DNA of 64,000 nt, taken from Pectobacterium aroidearum (lineage in GTDB: Bacteria; Pseudomonadota; Gammaproteobacteria; Enterobacterales; Enterobacteriaceae). Below the pieces are notes generated by a model that did not search any database, was not told where the DNA came from, and was given only the letters and a program-made list of their open reading frames with translations. Location of the stretch: positions 3,162,001 to 3,226,000 of the forward strand of contig NZ_CP166097.1 of NCBI RefSeq assembly GCF_041228105.1, in the 5' to 3' direction. The position numbers and the translations under genes were made by a program. Shown here piece after piece: positions 55,630 to 64,000 of the stretch (position 1 is the first letter of the stretch; every line of letters starts with the position of its first letter).

Positions 55630-57498
55630 TTATGCCTGCGAACGTGGATATTCCCGTTCAATAAACGCCGCAAAATCCTGACACATCTTCTCATCACCCT
55701 GCGCATTATCCGCCAGCACGCGGCTACCATCGACCACGCGAATGTGGGCTGACAAATCGAAATCCGCAGCAGGCTGAGGACGCGCAGCAGCCTGTGTCAT
55801 CGTGCCCTGCGCCTGTTGCCAGGCTTCATCGACCGTCAGATTGCAGGCCTGCGCCAGATAAGCGGGATTAAAACCCTCACCGGTCAGACTACGCAACGTA
55901 TCGTCATGACTCACGCTATTTCCCGGCAACCAATAGTGCTGCGCTAAATCGGGGCCGATAGCCGGGTTATCCGTCAGATAGCCATCGCGTTGCAGGAAAT
56001 AGCTCCGCGTCTGCTCTACCGCCATCAGCGCCAGCAGATAGCCCTGATAAGAGCACGCTGATTCCATAGACAGCAGATGGGGAATCGCCAGTGTCGGGCG
56101 CGGGCTACCGCTAATGCCCAAAATTCGCTGTTCGGTGTCGCGCGCCAGTTTGGTCATCGCTTCCGGCGTACGTGCTTCATCGTCCCACGAATAAAGCTGC
56201 CACTCAAAATACGGCACCAGCAGAATGTGTCGCTCATTGAAAGCGCGCATTGGCTGCTGCGTGCCGATGTCTGCACGGATTAATTCGTCAGGAATCGTTT
56301 CTCCCTGCGTATTCTTTGCATAACGTTTTAACCAGTCAGCATCCCCCAACAGGCTGTCACAGAACATGGACTGCGTTTCGGCATAGGCCATCGACGTTGG
56401 CGGAAACTCCTGCGAGAAACAGGGTGCATTCTGCTTAATATTGGCAAAGTGCGCAGCATGTCCACCTTCATGGAACAACGTATTAATGCCGCTGGCACCG
56501 CTACCAATTTGATCCGGCTTTGCCAGGCTGGTGAAATTAATCTGCGCAGGGAGCCATTTTCCTTCCTGCACAAACGGCGGCACAGGGCCGTGCATAAAGC
56601 CGTTCTCGTATTTACCTTTGCGTACCAGCAAATCGAGCTGCATTTCTGCGCCGTTAAACCCAATGCGCAAACGCTTAAAGCTGTTGATCCAACGCTCCAG
56701 CGACGCCGAGAAAGGGAAATAAGGATCAAGCTGACGCGTCACATCGCCCGCGCTGGCATAGCGAATATTCCACGGCTGCAGCGCATCTTCGCCCTTTTCG
56801 TTCGCCAGATTTTTCAGGCTGCGGGCATTCGCTTCACGGGTCTGCTCTTCAAAAGGATCGAGAATGGCAAAAAGCTGCTCCGGCGTCATCCGCTCCGTTT
56901 TATTGACCTTATAGTCAAAATAATTCCGGTAACCCATCTGACGGGCAAAGCGGTTACGCAGTGAAATCAGTTCGGGGAAACCGTTCTGCAACAGCCACTG
57001 CTCCAGATCGCGCAGCGCCTGCTGAGAACTCTGACGATAGGCCTCAGTATCATTGGTCGTCTGATTGGTCAGCAGCTCTCCGAGCGAGGCAGAAACACGC
57101 TCCCCCTTAGCATCCAGATGCGTCATTTCATAGGATTTACGCTTGGCGTATAGCGCACTTTCAGCAGCAATAATCTCATCCATCAGCGCCTGAGCCTGTG
57201 GATCTTCAATCACATTGCAGTCGAAAAACCGATACCAGCCTTGCAAGCCGTGTAACAGCGCCTGCTGTTGTTCATCACGTGGGCTGCTTTCCAGTGTTGC
57301 AAGCTGGGTTCTTAGCTCAGCCAAACGTCGCGGCTGTGAAATAAAGCGTTTATACGCACTTTCTGCGGCAGAGAAACGCTCGGACACCTCATCGTCGCCC
57401 GTTCCCATATACAGTTGCCAAAATAGTTCTTCTTTCGCCTGATGAACCGCAAGATAGTCGCGATTCAAGGCGTTAAAATAGTCCGCTACCTGTTGCAT
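55630..57498 (-). CDS. M3-family zinc metallopeptidase (oligoendopeptidase F-like)
   Basis: A 622-residue cytoplasmic peptidase. The zinc motif HEGGHAAHF (HExxH) lies near residue 350, with the third ligand region MAYAETQSMFCDS about 30 residues on. The overall length and all-helical look fit the M3 family, which trims short peptides. I chose ATG 57498 with GAAGGA five bases upstream over an in-frame start seven codons earlier. It lies 86 bp downstream of ybiB on the same strand. Confidence 0.88.
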   Translation of the reverse strand: MQQVADYFNALNRDYLAVHQAKEELFWQLYMGTGDDEVSERFSAAESAYKRFISQPRRLAELRTQLATLESSPRDEQQQALLHGLQGWYRFFDCNVIEDPQAQALMDEIIAAESALYAKRKSYEMTHLDAKGERVSASLGELLTNQTTNDTEAYRQSSQQALRDLEQWLLQNGFPELISLRNRFARQMGYRNYFDYKVNKTERMTPEQLFAILDPFEEQTREANARSLKNLANEKGEDALQPWNIRYASAGDVTRQLDPYFPFSASLERWINSFKRLRIGFNGAEMQLDLLVRKGKYENGFMHGPVPPFVQEGKWLPAQINFTSLAKPDQIGSGASGINTLFHEGGHAAHFANIKQNAPCFSQEFPPTSMAYAETQSMFCDSLLGDADWLKRYAKNTQGETIPDELIRADIGTQQPMRAFNERHILLVPYFEWQLYSWDDEARTPEAMTKLARDTEQRILGISGSPRPTLAIPHLLSMESACSYQGYLLALMAVEQTRSYFLQRDGYLTDNPAIGPDLAQHYWLPGNSVSHDDTLRSLTGEGFNPAYLAQACNLTVDEAWQQAQGTMTQAAARPQPAADFDLSAHIRVVDGSRVLADNAQGDEKMCQDFAAFIEREYPRSQA

Positions 57499-57584
57499 AG
57501 TATTCCTTCTCTCTTCCAATGACAGCCGCCTGGCTGTATGAAGTGGCGCGATAAACCGCGTCCGAACCCGCTCCGGCAGGTCGA

Positions 57585-58553
57585 TCAGCCAAGGCGTTTC
57601 TTAATCGTAGCGACAGCCTGTTCCATTGTCGCCGCTTCGCCGGCAGCAACCAGACAACACGCCAGTTGCAGGCGAATCGCCTGCGGGATAGCAATTTCGC
57701 CTGTCAGGCATTGTACCGTCCAACGCGCAGTGGTGGCGGCATCCTTCGCAATAGGCAACGCATCGGGTGCGACGCTGATATCCTGCCGCAGTTGCAGCAC
57801 TTTAGTGTTTTGCTGATGAATAAAATGAATCTCTGGGCAGCGCTGCGGGTTAGCATAAACCTCCCCTTCCGTGCCGTGCATCAGAAGCGCGCGTCCATTG
57901 ATATCGTGAAAAAACGTCCCCACGCGGGAAACGTATTCAGGGTGGGAAACGCTGGCGACACGCAGCGCGTCGCTTTCACCAAACGGCGTCGCGACCTTGG
58001 CCAGCGTGTGGCTGCTGTTACGCACGCCCATACGCCAACGCACCTGTAACTGGCGATCGATGGCCGGACACAGTGTCGAGACGGGGATAAATACCGGGCT
58101 ACCGTTATCAAGCTCGCGCTGAGCCTGTTCAGCATTCTCTGCAATCGTCACGCCGAGATTACGCAAAATCTCCGCGCTGGTGACACGGGTTGGGTCGTCG
58201 CTGACGCCGTGAACCACGACCGGAAAACCCAACTTTGCCAGCAGCAGCGCCAACAGCGGCGTCAGATTCGCCTGTTTCCGCGCGCCGTTATAACTAGGAA
58301 GCACGATGGGCATAGGAAAGCCCGCTGGCGGGTTCAGGCGCAACACATGCTCGTCCATCGCCTGATAAAAACCCAGCATTTCGGCTTCGGATTCGCCTTT
58401 GATGCGAAACGCAATCAACAGCCCACCGAGTTCCAGCTCTGGCACGTCGCCACGCAGCATCGCGCTATACAGTTCATAAGCCGTGGCCTGATCGACATCA
58501 CGCGCATGATTTTTCCCGCGCCCCACTTCTTTGATAATTTTGGTGTAATCCAT
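57585..58553 (-). CDS. ybiB: YbiB, DNA-binding protein with anthranilate-phosphoribosyltransferase fold
   Basis: A 322-residue protein with the TrpD-like fold, collinear with E. coli YbiB: IIKEVGRGKNHARDVDQATA, PSYNGARKQANLTPLLALLL, WRMGVRNSSHTLAKVATPFG and LMHGTEGEVYANPQRCPEI. E. coli YbiB binds DNA without enzymatic activity. It is the last backbone gene before the phage-tail region. Confidence 0.95.
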   Translation of the reverse strand: MDYTKIIKEVGRGKNHARDVDQATAYELYSAMLRGDVPELELGGLLIAFRIKGESEAEMLGFYQAMDEHVLRLNPPAGFPMPIVLPSYNGARKQANLTPLLALLLAKLGFPVVVHGVSDDPTRVTSAEILRNLGVTIAENAEQAQRELDNGSPVFIPVSTLCPAIDRQLQVRWRMGVRNSSHTLAKVATPFGESDALRVASVSHPEYVSRVGTFFHDINGRALLMHGTEGEVYANPQRCPEIHFIHQQNTKVLQLRQDISVAPDALPIAKDAATTARWTVQCLTGEIAIPQAIRLQLACCLVAAGEAATMEQAVATIKKRLG

Positions 58554-58662
58554 GCTGGCCTCTCATTTGCGGCGACACAGTAAAGAACTTATCAATGAAA
58601 ATAACATGTTTAGCGAGATTCTGGTGATTCTGGCGCAAAGGAAATTACTATCACGCCGCGTT

Positions 58663-59238
58663 TTAGCCAGCAGCAGGAACGTCGCCCTGACTCCGGGCGG
58701 GAAAGTATTTATAGATGGTTTTCTCTGATACACCGACGATATTCGCTACCTGAAGGCGGGTCGCCCCTGTCGCCAACATCGCTTTAGCACGACAAAGCAC
58801 ATCTGGCGTCATCAGTCGCTTTCGACCCCCAATGCGCCCCTGCAACCGAGCAGCATCAAGGCCAGCCCGCGTGCGCTCGACGATCAGCTCACGCTCCATC
58901 TCCGCCAGTGCGCTCATCACATGAAAGAAAAAACGGCCTGCTGGCGTTGACGTATCAATACTGTCCGTCAGGCTACGAAAGTGAATACCTTTCGCCTGCA
59001 ATGCGGATACCAGTTCAATCAAATCCCGCACGCTGCGACCTAGCCGATCCAGCTTCCACACCATCAGCGTATCACCGCGCCGCAGGCGCCTGATCGCCCT
59101 TTTCAACCCCGGCCGCTGTGCATTCTTCCCACTGGCGGTATCCTCAAAAATCAGCTCACATTCTGCGCGAATCAGCGCTTTTGTTTGTAATTCCGTATTT
59201 TGATCGGTGGTAGACACGCGCGCATAGCCAATCAGCAT
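58663..59238 (-). CDS. Serine DNA invertase (Hin/Gin/Pin family)
   Basis: A 191-residue recombinase. The catalytic Ser9 is in IGYARVSTTDQN, with the Arg cluster WKLDRLGRSVRDL, and the C-terminal helix-turn-helix ATRLQVANIVGVSEKTIYKY binds the crossover half-sites. It would flip the adjacent segment bounded by sites at 59282-59307 and 62484-62509, usually with Fis and an enhancer. It ends just inside the prophage flank, 110 bp from ybiB. Confidence 0.94.
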   Translation of the reverse strand: MLIGYARVSTTDQNTELQTKALIRAECELIFEDTASGKNAQRPGLKRAIRRLRRGDTLMVWKLDRLGRSVRDLIELVSALQAKGIHFRSLTDSIDTSTPAGRFFFHVMSALAEMERELIVERTRAGLDAARLQGRIGGRKRLMTPDVLCRAKAMLATGATRLQVANIVGVSEKTIYKYFPARSQGDVPAAG

Positions 59239-59262
59239 TCCATAACCCCATGAAATTGTTGA

Positions 59263-60231
59263 TTGTATTTTTATTGTGAGGTTCTCGTAAACCTCGGTTT
59301 GGGCGAAACGGTAGACCTCGCCGCAGGGGCGTTGGCAAAAGCCAGGAATGGTGCAGATATTCCTGATAAAACCGCGTTTTATAGCAATGTGACATTACGT
59401 GGCACGTTAAGCGATGGTATGACCTTCGCCAACTGCGATAAAGCAGGTGATTATGTTGTGGCGATAACCGATCCCAATACCGTTTCTGATATGCCTGTTT
59501 ATAAAGGGCAGAAATTATACGGATATGGTGTGCTTCATGTTTTTCAGCACGGTAATTTCGTCGGACAGGAATATATTAATCATAGTGGTGATTATGCCTG
59601 GCGGCAGAAGTGGGATGACCGTGTCTACGCGCCCTGGGTTATTGCACTCAGTTCATCACGCGAACCAACAGCCGCTGATGTGGGGGCATATACCAAAGCA
59701 GAGACGGATACCCATGTAGCGGCTGTAATCACAACCGCGAATAATGCTGCAACAGAAGCTGCGAGAGCCAACGCTAACGCCAACGAACGCGTACCATCTG
59801 TACGCAAGGTAAATGGTAAAGCATTGACAATGGATATCACATTAACAGCTGATGATGTAGGCGCTATGCCAGCAAATTCATCAGGTATGAAGGTATGGGT
59901 TTCAGGTGAATATACCCCGGCAACTAGCACACCTATCGTGGTGGCTCATGGGCTGGCTAATATCAATCCTTTACATTGTCGCTGCGATGTTTTAATTAAA
60001 TGCATCACTGCTGAAGGTGAATACCGAGTGGGAGATTTTGCGATTAACCCTATGACGCTTTTTATGCAAAATGGTGTCGCACATCCTTACTCGTTATTAC
60101 CTGCCTTGAGCACCAGTACTGTTCAGTTGAATATGATGCATTATCTCGCTGCATCATTCAAAACCAGCACAATAGGCAATCAGCAACTAAATATGGCGAA
60201 CTGGCGCTGTATTTTCCGAATTTTTTACTAG
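59263..60231 (+). CDS. Silent alternative tail-fibre C-terminal cassette
   Basis: An open frame in the orientation opposite to the expressed fibre gene. It has no ribosome site; its real beginning is the crossover site, where NLGLGE is shared with the active fibre. Inversion would fuse residues from NLGLGETV onward to the constant fibre N-terminus. Residues about 30-140 (DKTAFYSNVTLRGTLSDGMT, then GYGVLHV, GDYAWRQKW, AADVGA) are homologous to residues 115-230 of the expressed fibre. The C-terminal end is specific, so it probably changes receptor choice. Confidence 0.82.
   Translation: MYFYCEVLVNLGLGETVDLAAGALAKARNGADIPDKTAFYSNVTLRGTLSDGMTFANCDKAGDYVVAITDPNTVSDMPVYKGQKLYGYGVLHVFQHGNFVGQEYINHSGDYAWRQKWDDRVYAPWVIALSSSREPTAADVGAYTKAETDTHVAAVITTANNAATEAARANANANERVPSVRKVNGKALTMDITLTADDVGAMPANSSGMKVWVSGEYTPATSTPIVVAHGLANINPLHCRCDVLIKCITAEGEYRVGDFAINPMTLFMQNGVAHPYSLLPALSTSTVQLNMMHYLAASFKTSTIGNQQLNMANWRCIFRIFY
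59282..59307 (+). other. Left invertase crossover site
   Basis: A 26-bp site with the core AAACCTCGGTTT, flanked by TTCTCGT and GGGCGAA. The central AAACC-TC-GGTTT is the same as in Gin-type gix sites. It matches the inverted site at 62484-62509 over 19 contiguous bases and lies 43 bp from the invertase start. Confidence 0.88.
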
Positions 60232-60446
60232 AGGTGTCGTAGATAGATATTCAATTTTGGACACATAAATATAGCTAAGTTTATATCTGTAATGAAATAG
60301 AGGGCGTTCCGTGACAGGAGACGAAATCAACGCTCACAAAAACAGCTCTACTATTTTAATTTGCATAATTCAGCTTGCAATTAGTTAATGTGAGTTAACG
60401 TTCTCTTTTATACGGGAGAAAAATAAATATAAATGGGGGATATTGT

Positions 60447-60475
60447 CACCCACTATAATTTTTACATAGTGGGTG
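60447..60475. terminator. Stem-loop between the convergent fibre cassettes
   Basis: CACCCACTAT / ATAGTGGGTG, a perfect 10-bp stem with a 9-nt loop, ending 9 bp before the assembly gene stop. It can terminate transcription of the fibre operon in either orientation. The gap 60232-60446 shows no gene. Confidence 0.75.
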
Positions 60476-60483
60476 CTATTTTA

Positions 60484-61104
60484 TTAACTGGAATAAGGAA
60501 GGATAGGTAAAGCTTCCTCAAATGAATTAACATCAACTCGACTGAGCTGTAAGCGATACGTTTTCCACACTTTCAGCTCATTCTTTTCTTCTTCAGTTGC
60601 CAGATTTAGCTCAACGGCGTCACTGAGTACCTGAATACGTTCGCTTGCTTGGGATAGCTTGGTATTAAGCTCCACTTTTTTATTTTCAATTAACGCCTGC
60701 CGCTGTGCTTCCAGATCGGTTACCCATTTGCCATCTTCCCATTTATCAAACTCAGAGGTTGGTACCAATAAAGTTTGATTGTCTTGCAATGCTCCAATAT
60801 CCGTGATCTTCTGGGGTTGACGAGTCTCTGTATTATAAACAGTCTGATCTCGGTAGTCAGATACATGCTCCCACTGTTTCCCATCCACACTACGCCTTAG
60901 CGCCAAACCTACCAGAGGAAGTTCTGGAACGTCAATGTAACTCCCCGCAGGAACACCTACACCGATAGGCAAATACTCATAATTAGCACCGATATATTCT
61001 CGGGTTACTGGGTGAACTTGATAAATAGTAATCCACCCCGCCTGAATGCTAAATCCTGATTCATTTATTTTGGCTGAGTTAACTTCAATAGAATAATTTT
61101 TCAT
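60484..61104 (-). CDS. Tail fibre assembly protein (Tfa family)
   Basis: A 206-residue chaperone-like protein that helps fold and trimerise the tail fibre. It has the usual N-terminal beta part (VHPVTREYIGANYEYLPIGV, PAGSYIDVP) and a C-terminal helical domain (KVELNTKLSQASERIQVLSD, EKNELKVWKTYRLQLSRVDV). It overlaps the fibre stop by one base and follows it on the same strand. It lies inside the invertible segment, so it travels with the expressed tip. Confidence 0.9.
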   Translation of the reverse strand: MKNYSIEVNSAKINESGFSIQAGWITIYQVHPVTREYIGANYEYLPIGVGVPAGSYIDVPELPLVGLALRRSVDGKQWEHVSDYRDQTVYNTETRQPQKITDIGALQDNQTLLVPTSEFDKWEDGKWVTDLEAQRQALIENKKVELNTKLSQASERIQVLSDAVELNLATEEEKNELKVWKTYRLQLSRVDVNSFEEALPILPYSS

Positions 61105-63287
61105 TATGCTGCTCTCACGATGTAGTTAAAGGCAATATTGCGTGGGTGGTTATCTCCTGTGAGATTCATATCATTTCCCGCACCATTCAATGACTCCAAT
61201 CTTTCCTCTATCTCCCAACTCCCTGAGCCAACCATTAAACGTCCAGCCTCTATCGCTCCAGGGGTGACACCATTTCTTCCCCATCCCACCGCAGGGATAG
61301 GCGGTATAAATGCGGCTTGTGAACTCATCAATGCGCGATCAGCATCCACGCCGCGGCCATCATCCCAGCCACGAATAAACTCACCACGAAGATCGGGCAA
61401 TCTTCCTGATGGATAAGCCTGTGCTAAAAATGGATAGATATTTTTATCAAATGTCTGCCCGTTACACTTTAACCAACCAGACGGTGCTGTTATCTGTGGC
61501 CAGGGCATAGGGATACCAACAAATTCATTGAGAGATAATGCCCCAATCTCAGCCGCCGTAGGTTTATCCTGATCGCTATAAATACGTGCCCATGGTTTTT
61601 CAAATCCGCTATTATCACGGGAACTTCGATACATCAAACCACTATTTGAATAGCCAAAATGAAATTGGGCTGCTGATGCAGAACCAGTATTTAGTCCCAT
61701 ATGCCAGATAAGAGAGGTATCTCCTCCATTATCTTTTAAGTAGGCGCCCGTAGGACTATTCCATGCAAGGTCATCGTTTTTATAAATAACGCCCAATGAA
61801 CCCTGACGAACATAATTACTATCAGCATCTGATTTTGTTATAGCCCCAACATCCGATGCTGTAGGTTTATTATCGGAGTGATAAACTTTTACGGGTTTCA
61901 GCCATGTACCATTATTTTGTTTGTATATCGATATATCATATGAATTCGACAACATATTTTCTTCAACAACAGCCATTCCATATAAGCTATTGTTTTTATC
62001 ACCATTTTCAGGAAGCCCTCCTAAGTGTCGCACTGATATATGGGTTTTCCAACTGCCATCAATAAGAGTACGACTGCCCATTTCTTGTTGTTGAGATAAT
62101 TGATGTAGATACTCATTCATATTTGATGGTTTTGAAAGGGTAACGCCTAACGCATTCGCCACCCCACCTTTTTTAGAACCAGCCCAGTTATATTGCCACT
62201 CTCCCCATAGGCCATTAATCGTATTAATTGTTGCTGTACGCACACGGCTATCATCCCCTGACGGGGTAAAAGATATCGCGACTAATGTCCCATAAAAATC
62301 ACTATGCTGAATAACCGACCAGAGTAACAAACAGTCGCTAAACCCAGACGGGCGGTCGGCGATCGTCGTATTACACCAATAGAGTCCCGATGGCTTATCT
62401 GCCTTAAAATAATCAATAATCTTTGAATTAGATGGCAACGGAACTGCTTTTCCTCCCCATCCAAATTCCCCTTTGTTCATGACTTCGCCCAAACCGAGGT
62501 TTGCGGGAGTCAGTGCAATATTGGCCGTACCATCAAACGGCACACCGTTGATCGTACGAGGCGTAGCCAGTTTGGCGGCAGCCTGAGCGACAGCCTTTTC
62601 AGGTAATGCCCCAACATCAGCCGCTGTCGGCACACGTGATGAACTAAGTGCAACAGTCCAAGGTGCATAAACACCGTCGTTCCATTTCTGTCTCCAGGCA
62701 TAATCCCCATTGTGGCTGGTATATTCCTGTCCGACGAAGTGATCTCGCTGAGAAACATGAAGCACACCGTACCCATACAATTTTTGTCCTTTATACTCAG
62801 GCATATCAGAAATAGTATTAGGATCGGATATCACAACAAAATAATCGCCCGCTTTATCACAACTGGCGAACGTCATTCCGTTTTCCAGAACCCCTCGCTG
62901 TAATACATTGCTGTAGAACGTGGTTTTATCAAGAATATCCGCCCCGTTCTGATCCTTCGCCAGCTTCATGGCCGCAACAGACTTCACAAACGCCGTCGTC
63001 GCAATCTGCTGGCTATTGCTGTCAGTTGCCGGCGTTGGCGCTTTCGGTGTCCCTGTGAAAGTGGGATCTGCTTTTAGCGCGTATTGCGTATGCGGATCGG
63101 CGGCGGCAGCGTGCGTCGCCAGATCGCTGCCCGTTTTTTCCTGCTCTTTTTTCAAATAGCGGGTACGACTGGCCAATTCTTTAGCCTGTCGGTTTGATAC
63201 GCCATCCGGTCCACCTACGACCGGATCCGACGTTTCGATTTGGTAAATGCCGTCAACCCATTGCGGGTTCTCTGACAAATTCGCCAT
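61104..63287 (-). CDS. Tail fibre protein (P2 gpH-like), expressed form
   Basis: A 727-residue fibre. The constant N-terminus (MANLSENPQWVDGIYQIETS, GGPDGVSNRQAKELASRTRY) attaches to the baseplate. Phage-collar-type TAADVGA repeats follow, then the crossover at about residue 262 (ANLGLGEVMNKG). The variable C-terminal part ends in a tip domain with PMPWPQITAPSGWLKCNGQT and the AEIGALSLNEF repeat. I chose ATG 63287, nine bases after GGGAG. The downstream part is swapped by the invertase. Family: P2-like and carotovoricin-like fibres. Confidence 0.92.
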   Translation of the reverse strand: MANLSENPQWVDGIYQIETSDPVVGGPDGVSNRQAKELASRTRYLKKEQEKTGSDLATHAAAADPHTQYALKADPTFTGTPKAPTPATDSNSQQIATTAFVKSVAAMKLAKDQNGADILDKTTFYSNVLQRGVLENGMTFASCDKAGDYFVVISDPNTISDMPEYKGQKLYGYGVLHVSQRDHFVGQEYTSHNGDYAWRQKWNDGVYAPWTVALSSSRVPTAADVGALPEKAVAQAAAKLATPRTINGVPFDGTANIALTPANLGLGEVMNKGEFGWGGKAVPLPSNSKIIDYFKADKPSGLYWCNTTIADRPSGFSDCLLLWSVIQHSDFYGTLVAISFTPSGDDSRVRTATINTINGLWGEWQYNWAGSKKGGVANALGVTLSKPSNMNEYLHQLSQQQEMGSRTLIDGSWKTHISVRHLGGLPENGDKNNSLYGMAVVEENMLSNSYDISIYKQNNGTWLKPVKVYHSDNKPTASDVGAITKSDADSNYVRQGSLGVIYKNDDLAWNSPTGAYLKDNGGDTSLIWHMGLNTGSASAAQFHFGYSNSGLMYRSSRDNSGFEKPWARIYSDQDKPTAAEIGALSLNEFVGIPMPWPQITAPSGWLKCNGQTFDKNIYPFLAQAYPSGRLPDLRGEFIRGWDDGRGVDADRALMSSQAAFIPPIPAVGWGRNGVTPGAIEAGRLMVGSGSWEIEERLESLNGAGNDMNLTGDNHPRNIAFNYIVRAA
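62484..62509 (-). other. Right invertase crossover site
   Basis: Inverted relative to 59282-59307, within the fibre coding sequence; AAACCTCGGTTT reads on the minus strand with GGGCGAA following. It defines the constant/variable junction of the fibre. Confidence 0.88.
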
Positions 63288-63289
63288 GT

Positions 63290-63871
63290 TCAAGCGCTCC
63301 CATGATTGTAGTTACTGTCGTATGTCGCCGTCCGGTTGTAACGGATAGGCACTTCCCAATATTCGATACTGGCCAGGTGACACCGTGCCGGGGCAAACAT
63401 CCCAATGGCATTGCGCAACATTCTGGCCTGATCGTTGGTAATCGGTTGTTTTAGCAGCACGCGATAAACTGCCCACGCCGCTTTGTCGCCGTGCACATAC
63501 AGGTTGTTGTAGGTGGTTTCACCGTCATAACTCAGGCGGCCAATGTTCTCGATCAGCGTGCTGTCACCGAAGCCAAAGCGGCGGATGATCTCTTTAATGC
63601 TCCAGGGCGTCCCTTTGCTGCGATGCAGATCGATAGCGGCTTTGATCAGCGCACGTTTGGAATCATCCGATTCCGCCAGCTCCCAACCGTCACCAAACAA
63701 CGAAAACTGTTCTGCCAGCCAGGGCAAGGCGCTGCTGTCTGCAATATCGATCAGATAAACCAGTAAGGTATTCAGATCGATGTCATCGAAGCGGTCGGCC
63801 AGCTCCGCCAGCGAGCGAAAGCGGGCGTCGGCAGCCAGAGGCGGTGGCAGCAGTTGTAGTGAATCAGCCAT
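63290..63871 (-). CDS. Phage tail protein I (P2 gpI family)
   Basis: A baseplate protein of 193 residues starting MADSLQLLPPPLAADARFRS, with the family's LAEQFSLFGDGWELAESDDS and HRSKGTPWSIKEIIRRFG. It sits at the baseplate edge where the tail fibre attaches. ATG 63871 lies inside the end of the upstream gene, an 8-bp overlap typical of P2 J-I. Its stop is two bases from the fibre ATG. Confidence 0.9.
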   Translation of the reverse strand: MADSLQLLPPPLAADARFRSLAELADRFDDIDLNTLLVYLIDIADSSALPWLAEQFSLFGDGWELAESDDSKRALIKAAIDLHRSKGTPWSIKEIIRRFGFGDSTLIENIGRLSYDGETTYNNLYVHGDKAAWAVYRVLLKQPITNDQARMLRNAIGMFAPARCHLASIEYWEVPIRYNRTATYDSNYNHGSA

Positions 63872-64000
63872 TCGACACCCCGACGACGCTGACATTGATG
63901 CCCGTACAGTTCGCCCATTCACTGTCATCAAGCACCATCAATGACGGCGAAGTCAGTTCCACCTGATACACGCCGGGAATAGAAAGCGTGGCAATAATCT
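63864..64000 (-). CDS. Baseplate assembly protein J, 3' end only
   Basis: The C-terminal 44 or so residues are visible, reading LSIPGVYQVELTSPSLMVLD and ending NVSVVGVSNG. The position before gene I and the sequence match the P2 gpJ-type baseplate protein. It continues beyond the right edge. Confidence 0.75.
   Translation of the reverse strand, partial: IIATLSIPGVYQVELTSPSLMVLDDSEWANCTGINVSVVGVSNG

Larger units (their letters stand above)
59282..62509. mobile_element. Invertible tail-fibre segment, about 3.2 kb
   Basis: Bounded by two inverted crossover sites. It contains the silent C-terminal cassette (+), a bidirectional stem-loop, the tail-fibre assembly gene (-) and the variable C-terminal part of the expressed fibre (-). 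One inversion swaps both the fibre tip and, apparently, the assembly gene context. Confidence 0.88.

Noticed and set aside
58663..64000. Naming the tail genes as the carotovoricin cluster
   Set aside because: The fibre switch is similar, but the known carotovoricin locus lies in a different chromosomal context, and only the tail end is visible here; a P2-like prophage fits as well.

Overview
The window reads as a chromosome segment of a soft-rot enterobacterium, most likely Pectobacterium. The backbone genes are close relatives of E. coli genes and keep E. coli-like order (bcr-rsuA, radD-rplY-yejK-yejL-yejM-proL tRNA; ompX-rhtA, dps-glnHPQ, ybiB). Genus is an inference from gene content and from an interspersed palindromic repeat upstream of rplY; no rRNA or species marker is present.

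Layout. (1) 1-9284: core chromosome, ending in tRNA-Pro(GGG). (2) 9285 to about 42960: a roughly 33.7 kb, visibly AT-rich mobile island inserted at the 3' end of the tRNA. It starts with a P4-type integrase and ends with an AlpA regulator and a DUF6387-like gene. A 26-bp imperfect direct repeat lies just inside both ends, and the terminator that probably once followed the tRNA now lies beyond the right end. (3) about 42960-46500: small accessory genes (secreted protein, GyrI-like protein, DHCW cupin, YgaP rhodanese). (4) 46902-58553: MATE and MFS exporters, ompX, rhtA, a small kinase, dps, glnHPQ, an M3 peptidase and ybiB. (5) 58663-64000: the tail end of a P2-like prophage or phage-tail bacteriocin, with a serine invertase and an invertible tail-fibre segment of about 3.2 kb bounded by two Hin/Gin-type crossover sites.

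Inside the island are several modules. A defence-like block carries a PD-(D/E)XK nuclease, a two-helix membrane protein like phage-abortive proteins, a large protein ending in an MTAN/PNP nucleosidase domain, a UvrD-type helicase with a PD-(D/E)XK-like protein and a ribbon-helix-helix regulator, and an unusual DprA + HAD-phosphoribosyltransferase locus (21275-26105). An orphan T6SS hcp sits among these. A MobC/MobA pair suggests the island, or an element within it, can be mobilised. Three tyrosine recombinases plus a small coiled-coil protein form a translationally coupled operon at 36664-41253, a second recombination module separate from the P4-type integrase.

The best candidate for an undescribed system is the DprA/HAD-PRTase locus: two HAD-PRTase fusion proteins face each other around an extended DprA, one of them translationally coupled to it. 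DprA and ComF-type PRTases are both known from DNA uptake, but here they sit in an immune-type island, which suggests a nucleotide or DNA-end sensing system. This is inference from domains and position only.
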